From the NCBI RefSeq assembly GCF_900113525.1, contig NZ_FOPP01000002.1:1-64000 (forward strand): a stretch of 64,000 nucleotides of DNA, read 5' to 3'. The stretch is from Pedobacter insulae. GTDB lineage: Bacteria > Bacteroidota > Bacteroidia > Sphingobacteriales > Sphingobacteriaceae. Positions 41,944 through 52,008 of this stretch are shown here, piece by piece. A program made the position numbers and the translations under genes. The notes beneath the pieces were generated by a model. That model saw nothing but the letters and a program-made list of their open reading frames with translations, was not told the DNA's origin and searched no databases. Numbering within the stretch: position 1 is the first letter of the stretch; each line of letters starts with the position of its first letter.

Positions 41944-42765
41944 ATGAAAAAATTTATAATAATCGGTATTGCCAGTATTACATTGGCATTATCCTCCTGT
42001 TCAACTTCAGTTGTACCTTTAAGTGGCCGTAAAGTAACTACTTTTGGCGTTAGCGCTGCAGATTTAGAGCAACAAGCAGCAATTGGTTACTCGCAGTTTC
42101 TTAGCGATCCTAAAACAAAAGTCATTAACAATTCTTCTGACGCCCAGCGCGTAAAGAGAGTAGGTGCTAATATCGCAGCTGCTGTTACCAGGTATATGAA
42201 TGCCAATGGTTATGGAGAGCAGATAAAAAACTATAAGTGGGAATTCAATTTAATAGAAAGCCCTGAAATTAACGCCTGGTGTATGCCAGGTGGTAAAGTT
42301 GCCGTTTATACGGGGATTTTAAAAGTAACAAAAGATGATGCGGGATTAGCAACCGTAATGGGACATGAAATTGCGCATGCGATTGCACTACATTCTGTAG
42401 AAAGAGCTTCGGATATGCTTAAAGCCCAATTAGCCGGTGGTGTGGTTGGTGTGGCTACCAGTGGCAGGTCAGAAGGTACTCAAGCCGTAGTAAATCAACT
42501 GTTCGGAATCGGTGCGCAAGCGGGTTATATCCTTCCAAATTCGCGTAATCAGGAGTTGGAAGCCGATAGACTAGGTTTATCGTTTATGGCAATGGCAGGC
42601 TACAATCCTCAAACCGCAGTGGCTTTTTGGCAACGCATGGCTGCAGCGAGTGAAGGTGCGTCAAAACCACCTGAGTTTTTAAGCACACACCCTACAGATC
42701 AGACTAGGATTTCACGAATTCAGAGGTACTTGCCAGAGGCAATGAAAAATTATAACGGGAAATAA
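41944..42765 (+). CDS. M48 family metallopeptidase, lipoprotein
   Basis: This 273-residue zinc peptidase resembles the periplasmic BepA/LoiP type that handles outer-membrane proteins. A lipoprotein signal ends at Cys19 (LALSSC). Zinc ligands are in HEIAH (141-145), with the downstream Glu in NQELEAD (202-208). The start is the ATG at 41944; an earlier TTG at 41938 is unnecessary. It lies 71 bp after plsY and converges on pabB. The likely role is envelope quality control. Confidence 0.9.
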   Translation: MKKFIIIGIASITLALSSCSTSVVPLSGRKVTTFGVSAADLEQQAAIGYSQFLSDPKTKVINNSSDAQRVKRVGANIAAAVTRYMNANGYGEQIKNYKWEFNLIESPEINAWCMPGGKVAVYTGILKVTKDDAGLATVMGHEIAHAIALHSVERASDMLKAQLAGGVVGVATSGRSEGTQAVVNQLFGIGAQAGYILPNSRNQELEADRLGLSFMAMAGYNPQTAVAFWQRMAAASEGASKPPEFLSTHPTDQTRISRIQRYLPEAMKNYNGK

Positions 42766-42774
42766 ACCGCACGG

Positions 42775-44040
42775 CTAGCTACCCAATACTTTCATGATTG
42801 CCGAAGCTTTAAGCAAGCACTCTTCGTATTCTTGTTCCGCCTGAGCTGCATAAGTAATTGCGCCACCCACTTGAAAAGATAAATAGCGGGTGGCTTCATT
42901 GTACAAAATGCTGCGAATGATTACGTTAAAGTCAAAATCTCCAGTTGGACTGATACAGCCAAATGAACCAGAAAAGGCACCTCTTTTAGCGCTTTCATAC
43001 CGATCTATCAGCTCCATTGCTCTAATCTTTGGCGCACCCGTCATAGAGCCCATGGGAAAAGTGTTTTTAATCGCTTCGATAAAGTGAATGGAGGGTTGAA
43101 GCTCACAACTAATTGTCGAAATCATTTGATGAACCTGTGGAAAGGTATAAATGCCAAATAATTCATCAACTTTAACGGTTCCTTTAACTGCACTTTTTGT
43201 TAGATCATTTCGAACTAAATCTACAATCATTACATTTTCGGCTTGCTCTTTAATGCTGGATTTTAAACCCTCTTTGATTAGCTCATCTACCTTAAGATCC
43301 ATGCTTCGCTTAGCTGTACCTTTTATTGGTTGAGAAATTAATTTATTACCCCGTTTACATAAAAACCTTTCGGGCGTAGCCGATAAAATATAACGATCAT
43401 AAATTTTGAAAAAGCCAGCAAAAGGAGTAGGAGAGAGAAGGCTTAGGGATTGATATATAGCTAACGGATCAATTTTTGCGTTTTCTGAGAAAAACTCCTG
43501 ACAGAAGTTTACCTCATAGATATCGCCTCTTTTAATGTGTTCTTGTAGCTTTTTAACGGTTGTAATATAATCTTCCCTGCTGGTGCGGGTTTTAATGTCT
43601 ACCTTGGGGGTGCTAAACTCGGAATAAATAGGTGTTTCAGAAATGATTGAGATAATATCAGAATCACCTATTATCACGGTTATATTTTTCTCTCCTACGG
43701 CAATTAAATACTTTGGCACGAAGAAAAACAAATCGGGAAAATCTAATTGATCATTGTGCGAGGAGCTTAATTGCTCCACTTCATTTTTAAGCTCATAACT
43801 AAATAGCCCAAAAACCCAGTTATTGTTTTCTTTGTAGAATTCGAGCAATTGAGCAAAAGCATCGCCCGATTTTGCGCTGAGTTCAGCTGTTGCACCTACA
43901 GCAATTAAGCAATCGTATTGTGTATAAGGATCGCTATACCGATTTGAATCAAGGCAGCAACAAACTGGGAAATTGCTGGCCCATTGTAATGCCTTTTGTT
44001 TAAATGCACTCATTTCTTTCGCGTTCATTTCAATCGGCAC
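42775..44040 (-). CDS. pabB: aminodeoxychorismate synthase component I
   Basis: PabB converts chorismate and ammonia to 4-amino-4-deoxychorismate, the precursor of p-aminobenzoate and folate. The 421 residues carry the chorismate-binding fold, visible as TSREDYITTVKKLQEHIKRG, RDIYEVNFCQEF-like, PMGSMTGAPKIRAMELID and YEECLLKASA segments. The start may be the GTG at 44040 or the ATG at 44028. I list the longer form because MPIEMNAKEMSAFK resembles PabB N-termini. Anthranilate synthase is an alternative, but no trp genes are nearby. The glutaminase partner (pabA) is absent from the window. Confidence 0.88.
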   Translation of the reverse strand: MPIEMNAKEMSAFKQKALQWASNFPVCCCLDSNRYSDPYTQYDCLIAVGATAELSAKSGDAFAQLLEFYKENNNWVFGLFSYELKNEVEQLSSSHNDQLDFPDLFFFVPKYLIAVGEKNITVIIGDSDIISIISETPIYSEFSTPKVDIKTRTSREDYITTVKKLQEHIKRGDIYEVNFCQEFFSENAKIDPLAIYQSLSLLSPTPFAGFFKIYDRYILSATPERFLCKRGNKLISQPIKGTAKRSMDLKVDELIKEGLKSSIKEQAENVMIVDLVRNDLTKSAVKGTVKVDELFGIYTFPQVHQMISTISCELQPSIHFIEAIKNTFPMGSMTGAPKIRAMELIDRYESAKRGAFSGSFGCISPTGDFDFNVIIRSILYNEATRYLSFQVGGAITYAAQAEQEYEECLLKASAIMKVLGS

Positions 44041-44057
44041 CAGAAGTAAGCATTTTG

Positions 44058-44097
44058 AAATACTTTGACAAACTTTAAAAAGCTCGTCAAAGTATTT
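44058..44097 (-). terminator. purA terminator, related palindrome
   Basis: AAATACTTTGAC (44058-44069) pairs with GTCAAAGTATTT (44086-44097), and the stem continues inward to CTTT/AAAG. The two inner mismatches are G-U pairs in minus-strand RNA but A-C mismatches in plus-strand RNA, so the hairpin works best for purA transcripts. It shares ACTTTGACAAACTTT with the element at 7051-7099. Confidence 0.75.
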
Positions 44098-44121
44098 CTT
44101 GGGGCTTAATTTTTAAATAAA

Positions 44122-45408
<1,287 letters not shown>

Positions 45409-45437
45409 TTATAGAATATATTATTTGATTAAGATTA

Positions 45438-45929
45438 TTAGGTGGACTGCGATTTTTGAGCTGCGGCTGATTTTATAGTAGCAGCAGCACTACAATCAAA
45501 ACAAACTCCATAAAGATTTAGTGAATGGTGTTTGATGTCAAATTTTAATAGATCGCCAACCATACTTTGAATCTGATGAATTCGTGGATCGCAGAACTCA
45601 ACAACTTTACCACAGTCGATACAAATTACATGATCATGTTGGTGATAGCCGTAAGACTTTTCAAATTGCGCCATGTTTTTACCAAATTGGTGCTTCGTAA
45701 CTAAATCACAGGAAACAAGTAATTCCAGCGTATTATACACCGTAGCTCTACTTACACGATATTTCTGGTTTTTCATATGGATGTAAAGTGTTTCTACATC
45801 AAAATGATCATTTCTTGAATAGATTTCCTCCAAAATGGCGAACCTTTCAGGCGTTTTCCTTAAATTTTTGTTCTCTAAATAAGCTTCAAAAATTTTTCTA
45901 ACTAACTCATTGGTATTCTGTACAGACAT
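45438..45929 (-). CDS. Fur-family transcriptional regulator
   Basis: The 163-residue regulator has an N-terminal winged helix (about 10-85, with SRATVYNTLELL as recognition region). A C-terminal dimerisation domain carries the metal-binding HQHDH (96-100) and structural zinc CIDC (103-106) and CFDC (143-146). Fur, PerR and Zur cannot be separated here. A TACCTTTG promoter lies 17 bases upstream. It leads a probable operon with purA. Confidence 0.9.
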   Translation of the reverse strand: MSVQNTNELVRKIFEAYLENKNLRKTPERFAILEEIYSRNDHFDVETLYIHMKNQKYRVSRATVYNTLELLVSCDLVTKHQFGKNMAQFEKSYGYHQHDHVICIDCGKVVEFCDPRIHQIQSMVGDLLKFDIKHHSLNLYGVCFDCSAAATIKSAAAQKSQST

Positions 45930-45946
45930 AGTTTTAAACTCCTGTT

Positions 45947-45954
45947 CAAAGGTA
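45947..45954 (-). promoter_or_regulatory. -7 element of the fur-purA operon
   Basis: Minus-strand TACCTTTG is a perfect TAnnTTTG, 17 bases before the ATG at 45929. A weak AGGAG (AACAGGAGTTT) lies between them. Confidence 0.65.
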
Positions 45955-46026
45955 TTAAAAAGATTTCACCCATTAAAGGATTGGGTCGATTGATGTTAAT
46001 AAAATGTTATATTGTTAAATTGTTTT

Positions 46027-48240
46027 TTAAGCGTCAAATCTCGTTACACCAGTAACCCCCTTAACTTCCAGTAAATTTAGGATCAGTTCATCTAAATGTT
46101 CCTTGTCGTTTACAAATACCTTAATTGATCCATCAAAAATCCCGTCATTGGTATCTACTGTAATAGAACGCATATTAACTTTAAAATCGTTTGAAATTAC
46201 TTTGGTGATATTGTTGATTAACCCTACGTCATCAATACCTACAATGTGTAACCCTGTTAAAAAAGTAAGTTCTTGTTGTCTGTTCCACTTGGCTTTCACT
46301 ACACGGTATCCATAGTTTGCCATAAGTTGTGCAGCGTTCGGACAATTAGTCCTATGAATTTTAATACCCTCATTCACTGTGACGAAACCAAATACATCAT
46401 CTCCTGGAATAGGATTACAACACACTGCAAGTGTGTAGTCTATTTTTTGAAGATCTTCACCAATGAGTAAAATATCAGATGCTGGCCCTTTTACTTTATT
46501 TAATAAGGCTTCAATGTGTTGATTATCGGTGTTTTTATAATCTGAACCTCTGCTTTCTATTTCTTTTTCGCTATTCAGGTATTCTCTTAAATCCTTTAGC
46601 TCAATTTTTCCGGTTGCAACTCCAATAAAAAGGTCTTGTGTAGATTGAAGCTTAAAAAAATAGGTGAGTTTGTTTAAATTATCAGTATTGTAAGTGATCT
46701 TCAACTGTTTTAATTTTCGTTCAAGTGTTTCCTTGCCATTTTCAGCAATCTTTCTTTTTTCCTCTTTTAAAGAAGATTTAATCTTTGATTTGGCCTTGGC
46801 GGTTACCACAATATTTAGCCAATCTTCTTTTGGGATTTGCTTGCCGGACGTAATAATTTCTACCTGATCGCCATTCTGCAGCTTATAAGAAAGGGGGACT
46901 AATTTATGATTAACCTTTGCCCCAATACATTTTGCGCCAACATCGGTGTGAATTTCAAATGCAAAATCTAAAGCTGTTGCACCTAATGGTAATTGCAATA
47001 GTGCGCCTTTTGGGGTAAAGATGAAGATTTCATCAGAAAAGAGATTCATCTTGAAATCATCCAGAAAATCGAGTGCATTTGCTTCTGGATTGCTCAACAT
47101 TTCTCTTACCTTCAGGATCCATTGATCCAAACCGTTGTCATTGCTGGATTCTTTGTATTTCCAATGAGCGGCGAAACCTTTTTCCGCAATTTCGTTCATT
47201 CGCTGGGTACGAATTTGTACTTCAACCCATTGACCCTTTGGACCCATTACCGTGGTATGTAATGATTCGTATCCGTTTCCTTTAGGAGATGAAACCCAAT
47301 CACGCAATCGATCCGGATTAGGGCGGTATAAATCTGTAACGATAGAATAGGCCTTCCAACAATCAGCCTTTTCTTTTTCGGGTGCACTATCCAAAATAAT
47401 TCTAATGGCAAAAAGATCATAGACTTCCTCAAAAGGAATATTCTTTTTTTTCATTTTATTCCAAATAGAATGGATGGACTTTGGCCGACCATACACATTA
47501 GATGCTAATCCCTGCTCTTCTAAAATTTGATTGATAGGTTCAACAAATGCTTTAATAAATAAATTTCGTTCTGCTTTCTTCTCGTTTAACTGAGTTGCAA
47601 TGTATTTATAGGTGTCTGGTTCGAGATATTTCATGGAAAGATCTTCTAACTCAGACTTTATAGCATATAAACCTAATCGGTGTGCCAAGGGCGCATATAA
47701 GTAAATAGTTTCCGAGGCAATTTTAAGTTGTTTTTGTCTTGGCATAAAATCCATTGTTCGCATATTATGCAAACGGTCAGCCAACTTGATCAAGATTACC
47801 CTTACGTCATCCGCTAAGGTAAGCAGCATTTTTCTAAAATTCTCAGCTTGTAATGAGCTATTGTAGTCAAATACACCCGAGATTTTGGTTAAACCATCTA
47901 TTATTCGAGCAGTTTTTTTTCCAAATTCTCTCTCGATATCATCTAGGGTAATGTCTGTATCCTCTACTACATCGTGTAATAAAGCGCAAACAATCGACGT
48001 TGTACCTAAGCCAATCTCTTCGGCAGCAATTTGAGCAACGGCAATAGGATGATAAATATAGGGTTCACCGGACTTTCGACGCATGTCTTTATGGCTTTCA
48101 AGAGCCATTTCGAATGCTTTTCGGATTTCCTTTTTATCTCCTTTTTGTAATGTAGATTTTGATGCCCGTAGCAATGCTCGATATCTTTTGAGGATTTCTT
48201 GCTTCTCTGCTTCTAAATCAATTACTAAAGTTGTCTTCAT
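46027..48240 (-). CDS. bifunctional (p)ppGpp synthetase/hydrolase (RSH)
   Basis: RSH enzymes make and break the starvation alarmone (p)ppGpp. The 737 residues show an intact HD hydrolase with the HD-ED motif (HD 89-90, ED 93-94). A synthetase domain spans about 255-370, with EVYDLFAIRIILD, GYESLHTTV and EVQIRTQRMNEIAEKG. A TGS domain lies at about 405-465 and a C-terminal ACT domain at about 660-735. Both activities should therefore be present, as in Rel/SpoT. It is divergent from the DUF4294 gene, and the Fur-family gene lies 97 bp downstream. Confidence 0.95.
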   Translation of the reverse strand: MKTTLVIDLEAEKQEILKRYRALLRASKSTLQKGDKKEIRKAFEMALESHKDMRRKSGEPYIYHPIAVAQIAAEEIGLGTTSIVCALLHDVVEDTDITLDDIEREFGKKTARIIDGLTKISGVFDYNSSLQAENFRKMLLTLADDVRVILIKLADRLHNMRTMDFMPRQKQLKIASETIYLYAPLAHRLGLYAIKSELEDLSMKYLEPDTYKYIATQLNEKKAERNLFIKAFVEPINQILEEQGLASNVYGRPKSIHSIWNKMKKKNIPFEEVYDLFAIRIILDSAPEKEKADCWKAYSIVTDLYRPNPDRLRDWVSSPKGNGYESLHTTVMGPKGQWVEVQIRTQRMNEIAEKGFAAHWKYKESSNDNGLDQWILKVREMLSNPEANALDFLDDFKMNLFSDEIFIFTPKGALLQLPLGATALDFAFEIHTDVGAKCIGAKVNHKLVPLSYKLQNGDQVEIITSGKQIPKEDWLNIVVTAKAKSKIKSSLKEEKRKIAENGKETLERKLKQLKITYNTDNLNKLTYFFKLQSTQDLFIGVATGKIELKDLREYLNSEKEIESRGSDYKNTDNQHIEALLNKVKGPASDILLIGEDLQKIDYTLAVCCNPIPGDDVFGFVTVNEGIKIHRTNCPNAAQLMANYGYRVVKAKWNRQQELTFLTGLHIVGIDDVGLINNITKVISNDFKVNMRSITVDTNDGIFDGSIKVFVNDKEHLDELILNLLEVKGVTGVTRFDA

Positions 48241-48326
48241 TTGTTTTTTTTAGGTAAAAAATGTGGTATATTAAGCTATAAAAGATTATATTCGATTGTA
48301 GTTAAACGAATATATAAAATTAGCTT

Positions 48327-48334
48327 TAACTTTG
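48327..48334 (+). promoter_or_regulatory. -7 element of the DUF4294-GPx-bshB1 cluster
   Basis: TAACTTTG fits TAnnTTTG and lies 15 bases before the ATG at 48350. It probably drives the plus-strand genes through 51573. Confidence 0.6.
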
Positions 48335-48349
48335 TAAAGGCATAAATTT

Positions 48350-48967
48350 ATGAAATTTTCTAAACTCTTTATTCTATTTATTGTCATCATTGCAAGCAAT
48401 AAACTCGGTGCTCAAGAAAATTCGTCAAAAGCAATTTATCCAGTACTCGGTAAAAATGATACAATACGTGTCACCGCAACGAATGATAATGGTTATATGA
48501 TTCCTTGGTTTCCACTTAAGGAGGTGGTTATTATAGGCGTTAGAACTTTCAAGTCTGCAGCGGATCAGGCTGCCTTTAATAGGTTAAGATATAACGTATT
48601 AAAAGTAATGCCTTATGCACTGTATGCAAAAAGAAGGTATGAACAATTAGAACGGGATTTAGCGGTTACGACAGATAAAAAAACTCAAAAAAGATTGGTT
48701 AAACAATGTGACGATGAAATCAAGAAAATGTTTAATACTGAAATTAAGGAACTAACTATTACGCAAGGGCAAATTTTAACCAAGTTGATTAACAGGGAGG
48801 TTGGTAGAACCACTTACGATATTGTTAAAGAAACGAAAGGTGGATTTGCTGCTTTTTCTTATCAATTAATTGCAAGGGTTGTTGGTCATAATCTGAAGAG
48901 TACTTATAGCGCTACGGAAGATAGAGACATTGAAACAATCATTGTAAATTCAGGATATTATCAATAA
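48350..48967 (+). CDS. DUF4294 exported protein
   Basis: The 205-residue protein has a signal peptide (about 1-21) and a charged helical domain of the Bacteroidota DUF4294 family. Family-like segments are YMIPWFPLKEVVI, RLRYNVLKVMPYALYAKRRYE and KLINREVGRTTYDIVK. The function is unknown. It is the first gene of a plus-strand run; glutathione peroxidase begins 7 bp after its stop. Confidence 0.75.
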   Translation: MKFSKLFILFIVIIASNKLGAQENSSKAIYPVLGKNDTIRVTATNDNGYMIPWFPLKEVVIIGVRTFKSAADQAAFNRLRYNVLKVMPYALYAKRRYEQLERDLAVTTDKKTQKRLVKQCDDEIKKMFNTEIKELTITQGQILTKLINREVGRTTYDIVKETKGGFAAFSYQLIARVVGHNLKSTYSATEDRDIETIIVNSGYYQ

Positions 48968-48974
48968 ATCGATA

Positions 48975-49481
48975 ATGGATTTTACTCAGACAATCTATCC
49001 GTTTAAAGTTAAATTTTTAAATGGCAAGGAGCAGAACCTAGCTGCCTATGCTAATAAGGTATTATTAGTGGTAAATACCGCTTCAGGATGTGGGTTTACC
49101 CCACAGTTAAAAGAATTACAAGATTTAAGAAGTGAATATGCTAATGAAGGTTTTGAAATTTTGGGATTCCCATCAAATGATTTTGGCTCCCAAGAGCCTT
49201 TAGACGGTAGTAAACTGAACGAATTTTGTGAAGTAAATTACGGCGTACAGTTTCCAGTTTTTGAGAAGGTGATGGTTAGGGGTGATGCAGCCCACCCACT
49301 TTTTAAATTTTTAAGGAGCAAGAAACTAAACGGACATTTAAATTCCACCCCTAAATGGAATTTTCACAAGTACTTAATTAATAGAAAAGGAGAGGTAGTA
49401 GATTTCTTTTACTCCTTTACTAAACCAAGTTCATCAAAAGTTAAAAAGAAAATTCAGCGTTTATTAGCTGAGGGAAAATAG
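48975..49481 (+). CDS. glutathione peroxidase-like thiol peroxidase
   Basis: The 168-residue GPx-fold protein has Cys39 in NTASGCGFT at the position of selenocysteine in animal enzymes, and KWNFHKYLI near 130-138 with the family Trp. Most bacterial Cys-type members accept electrons from thioredoxin or another low-molecular-weight thiol rather than glutathione. It lies 2 bp before bshB1, a bacillithiol gene, which suggests bacillithiol as a possible partner. No export signal is seen. Confidence 0.88.
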   Translation: MDFTQTIYPFKVKFLNGKEQNLAAYANKVLLVVNTASGCGFTPQLKELQDLRSEYANEGFEILGFPSNDFGSQEPLDGSKLNEFCEVNYGVQFPVFEKVMVRGDAAHPLFKFLRSKKLNGHLNSTPKWNFHKYLINRKGEVVDFFYSFTKPSSSKVKKKIQRLLAEGK

Positions 49482-49483
49482 TT

Positions 49484-50200
49484 ATGAAGTTAGATATACT
49501 TGTTTTTGCGGTTCATCCAGATGACGCCGAACTTGGCTGTTCGGGAACGATTTTAAAACACATTGCCGAGGGGAAAAAGGTTGGGATTGTTGATTTTACA
49601 AGGGGGGAATTAGGAACCCGCGGTACCGCCGAGACACGAGACCAGGAAGCAAAAGAATCAGGCGAAATTTTAGGATTACATGTACGAGAGAATTTACGAT
49701 TTAAAGATGGGTTTTTTAAAAATGACGAAACACACCAACTTGAAGTAATCAAGATGGTGAGGAAATATAAACCTGAAATTATTTTAACGAATGCCTTGGA
49801 TGATCGTCACCCTGATCACGGGAGGGCGGGAGATTTAGCGAATGATGCGATTTTTTTATCGGGTCTGATAAAAATTCAAACAAGTATTGCAGGGACAGTT
49901 CAGGAGGCCTGGAGACCGAGATTGGTGCTTCAGTATATACAAGATCGTTATATTAAGCCGGATATAATCGTTGATATCTCTGATTTTATTGATCGAAAAA
50001 TAGCTTGTATAAAGGCGTTTAAAACACAGTTTGATAGTCCAGATACAAAAGAGCCGCAAACATATATATCTTCTCCAGAGTTTTTGGAAGCGGTAATTGC
50101 AAGGTCCAGAGAATTTGGAAAAAACATTGGCGCTAAATATGGAGAAGGTTTTACCTCTCGTAAACTTTTGGGGGTAGATAATCTGTTCAACTTGAAATAA
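49484..50200 (+). CDS. bshB1: bacillithiol biosynthesis deacetylase BshB1
   Basis: BshB1 removes the acetyl group from GlcNAc-malate in bacillithiol synthesis. The 238-residue protein starts with the PIG-L zinc motif AVHPDDAE (9-16), followed by FTRGELGTRGT and DDRHPDHGRAGDL, which carries the third zinc ligand. Length and the RGELGTRG pattern match BshB1 rather than other PIG-L enzymes. It is tightly linked to the thiol peroxidase. bshA and bshC are not in the window. Confidence 0.92.
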   Translation: MKLDILVFAVHPDDAELGCSGTILKHIAEGKKVGIVDFTRGELGTRGTAETRDQEAKESGEILGLHVRENLRFKDGFFKNDETHQLEVIKMVRKYKPEIILTNALDDRHPDHGRAGDLANDAIFLSGLIKIQTSIAGTVQEAWRPRLVLQYIQDRYIKPDIIVDISDFIDRKIACIKAFKTQFDSPDTKEPQTYISSPEFLEAVIARSREFGKNIGAKYGEGFTSRKLLGVDNLFNLK

Positions 50201-50211
50201 ATCGAAAAGCT

Positions 50212-51573
50212 ATGGCAAATTTGTTCTCTTCGTTAAAAAATGCCTATCAGCTTTTTAAGCATGTTGATTTTAATCAATTAGAAGCCTTATCTAAAAAAGT
50301 AGATTTACCTAAAATGGTAGAAACTATTTCTGCACTGGATGGCAAACAATTGTCGGGCATGATGAAAATGATGGGAAAAGGAGAGAAAGAGCGTGAGCTG
50401 CCGCCCATAGAAGGGGATTTTTATCACTTAGGCGACGAGGCACTAAAAGATGAAGACAGGGCATTACAATTGAAAGTACGGGCTTTTTTAGAGGCAGAAA
50501 TTAAACCAATTGTAAATGATTACTGGCTTAAAGCCGAATTTCCCCATCATATTATTCCAAAATTAGCCGAACTTAATATTTGTGGATTAACCTATCAAGG
50601 ATATGGTTGTCCAGGCAAATCAAACTTGATGGAGGGTATTCTAGCAATGGAAATGGCTCGTATCGATACGTCAATTTCTACCTTTTTTGGCGTTCAAAGT
50701 GGTTTAGCAATGGGTTCTATTTATTTGTGTGGATCTGAGGAGCAAAAGCAATTTTGGCTACCTGCGATGCAGCAATTTAAAATTATCGGAGCTTTCGGCT
50801 TAACAGAACCAGAGGTTGGATCAGCGGCTGCAGGAGGTTTAACGACAACTTGTAAAAAAAATGGAGATAAATGGATCATCAACGGACAAAAGAAATGGAT
50901 TGGTAACGCGACGTTTGCTGATGTAACAATCATTTGGGCAAGAGACTTGGAAGATGGGGAGGTGAAGGGTTTTTTGGTAAAAAAAGGTACGGCAGGTTTT
51001 TCGGTCGAGAAAATGATGGATAAGATGGCGTTGCGTATTGTACAGAATGGCCTTATAACGTTAACAGATTGCGAGATTGATGAGTCTGATAGACTGCAAA
51101 ATGCCAATTCATTTAAAGATACGGCCAAGGTATTAAAGATGACAAGGGCTGGTGTAGCTTGGCAAGCCGTTGGATGTGCAAGAGGTGCTTATGAGGCAGC
51201 TTTAGGTTATACACAAACACGAAAGCAATTTGGCCGACCGATTGCTTCCTTTCAATTGATACAAAATCATTTGGTGGAAATGCTTTCTAACTTAACGGCT
51301 ATGCAAACTTTATGTTTCCGCTTGTCGCAGTTACAAGACCAAGGATTGTTAACGGATGAGCATGCTTCGCTTGCTAAAGTGTTTTGTTCATTAAGGACTC
51401 GTGATGTAGTGAGTAAAGCCAGAGAAGTAATGGGAGGAAATGGAATTTTGCTCAAATATGATGTTGCCCGCTTTGTTGCAGATGCTGAAGCCATTTATTC
51501 ATACGAAGGAACAAAAGAAATTAATACGCTAATTGTTGGAAGAGCAATTACTGGTTTTTCGGCTTTTGTATAA
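50212..51573 (+). CDS. acyl-CoA dehydrogenase
   Basis: This FAD enzyme oxidises acyl-CoA thioesters. The 453 residues show the FAD-binding GAFGLTEPEVGSAAAGG segment and the GWAxQAVGCARGAYEAAL-like helix. Near the end, the YEGTKEINTLIVGR segment carries the probable catalytic Glu432, placed as in glutaryl- and isobutyryl-type members. The N-terminal 75 residues are longer than in typical members. It follows bshB1 by 11 bp. Its 3' end overlaps a convergent gene by 26 bp. The substrate cannot be read from sequence. Confidence 0.88.
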   Translation: MANLFSSLKNAYQLFKHVDFNQLEALSKKVDLPKMVETISALDGKQLSGMMKMMGKGEKERELPPIEGDFYHLGDEALKDEDRALQLKVRAFLEAEIKPIVNDYWLKAEFPHHIIPKLAELNICGLTYQGYGCPGKSNLMEGILAMEMARIDTSISTFFGVQSGLAMGSIYLCGSEEQKQFWLPAMQQFKIIGAFGLTEPEVGSAAAGGLTTTCKKNGDKWIINGQKKWIGNATFADVTIIWARDLEDGEVKGFLVKKGTAGFSVEKMMDKMALRIVQNGLITLTDCEIDESDRLQNANSFKDTAKVLKMTRAGVAWQAVGCARGAYEAALGYTQTRKQFGRPIASFQLIQNHLVEMLSNLTAMQTLCFRLSQLQDQGLLTDEHASLAKVFCSLRTRDVVSKAREVMGGNGILLKYDVARFVADAEAIYSYEGTKEINTLIVGRAITGFSAFV

Positions 51574-51970
51574 AAGGGTTTAAAATTACACCAAAATTAC
51601 CCATTGCACTTTTTTCATAAACGGCGATACAATTTTTTTTGAAAACAGGATCGAAATTCAAGTTTCCCGGATATAGTTTTGTAGGGCTAGCCTCCCCCTC
51701 TTTGAAAAAATAAACTTTAGTATTTCCATATTTGCTGTGCGGCATGAGGTTACCATAGGTTTCAAATTCTGCATTTGCTATATCTCGAACAGTGACCGAG
51801 TAAATACGCTGAATAGGACCCGTATTGTTCTCATTACGGTAGCTTGCCTTTTGCGTGAAGCTACCATTAAGATCTGTAACATTCCGCTGTGTAAAGGTAT
51901 CTTTTATCAACCAGGTTATGATCACTAAGACGAGCAGGATTATTAAGATCTTAGGGTATTTTTTTGCCAT
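51548..51970 (-). CDS. hypothetical membrane-anchored protein
   Basis: The 140 residues comprise a basic N-terminus, one hydrophobic segment (about 7-24) and a soluble extracytoplasmic domain rich in Asn, Tyr and Lys. No family was recognised. Its last 26 bases overlap the acyl-CoA dehydrogenase gene on the other strand. It lies 38 bp downstream of lat. It is probably real because the protein composition is natural and it has an ATG start, but support is moderate. Confidence 0.55.
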   Translation of the reverse strand: MAKKYPKILIILLVLVIITWLIKDTFTQRNVTDLNGSFTQKASYRNENNTGPIQRIYSVTVRDIANAEFETYGNLMPHSKYGNTKVYFFKEGEASPTKLYPGNLNFDPVFKKNCIAVYEKSAMGNFGVILNPFIQKPKNQ

Positions 51971-52008
51971 TCGTTCGCTATCGTAATTTTTTAAAGTGTC
52001 TAATAGGT

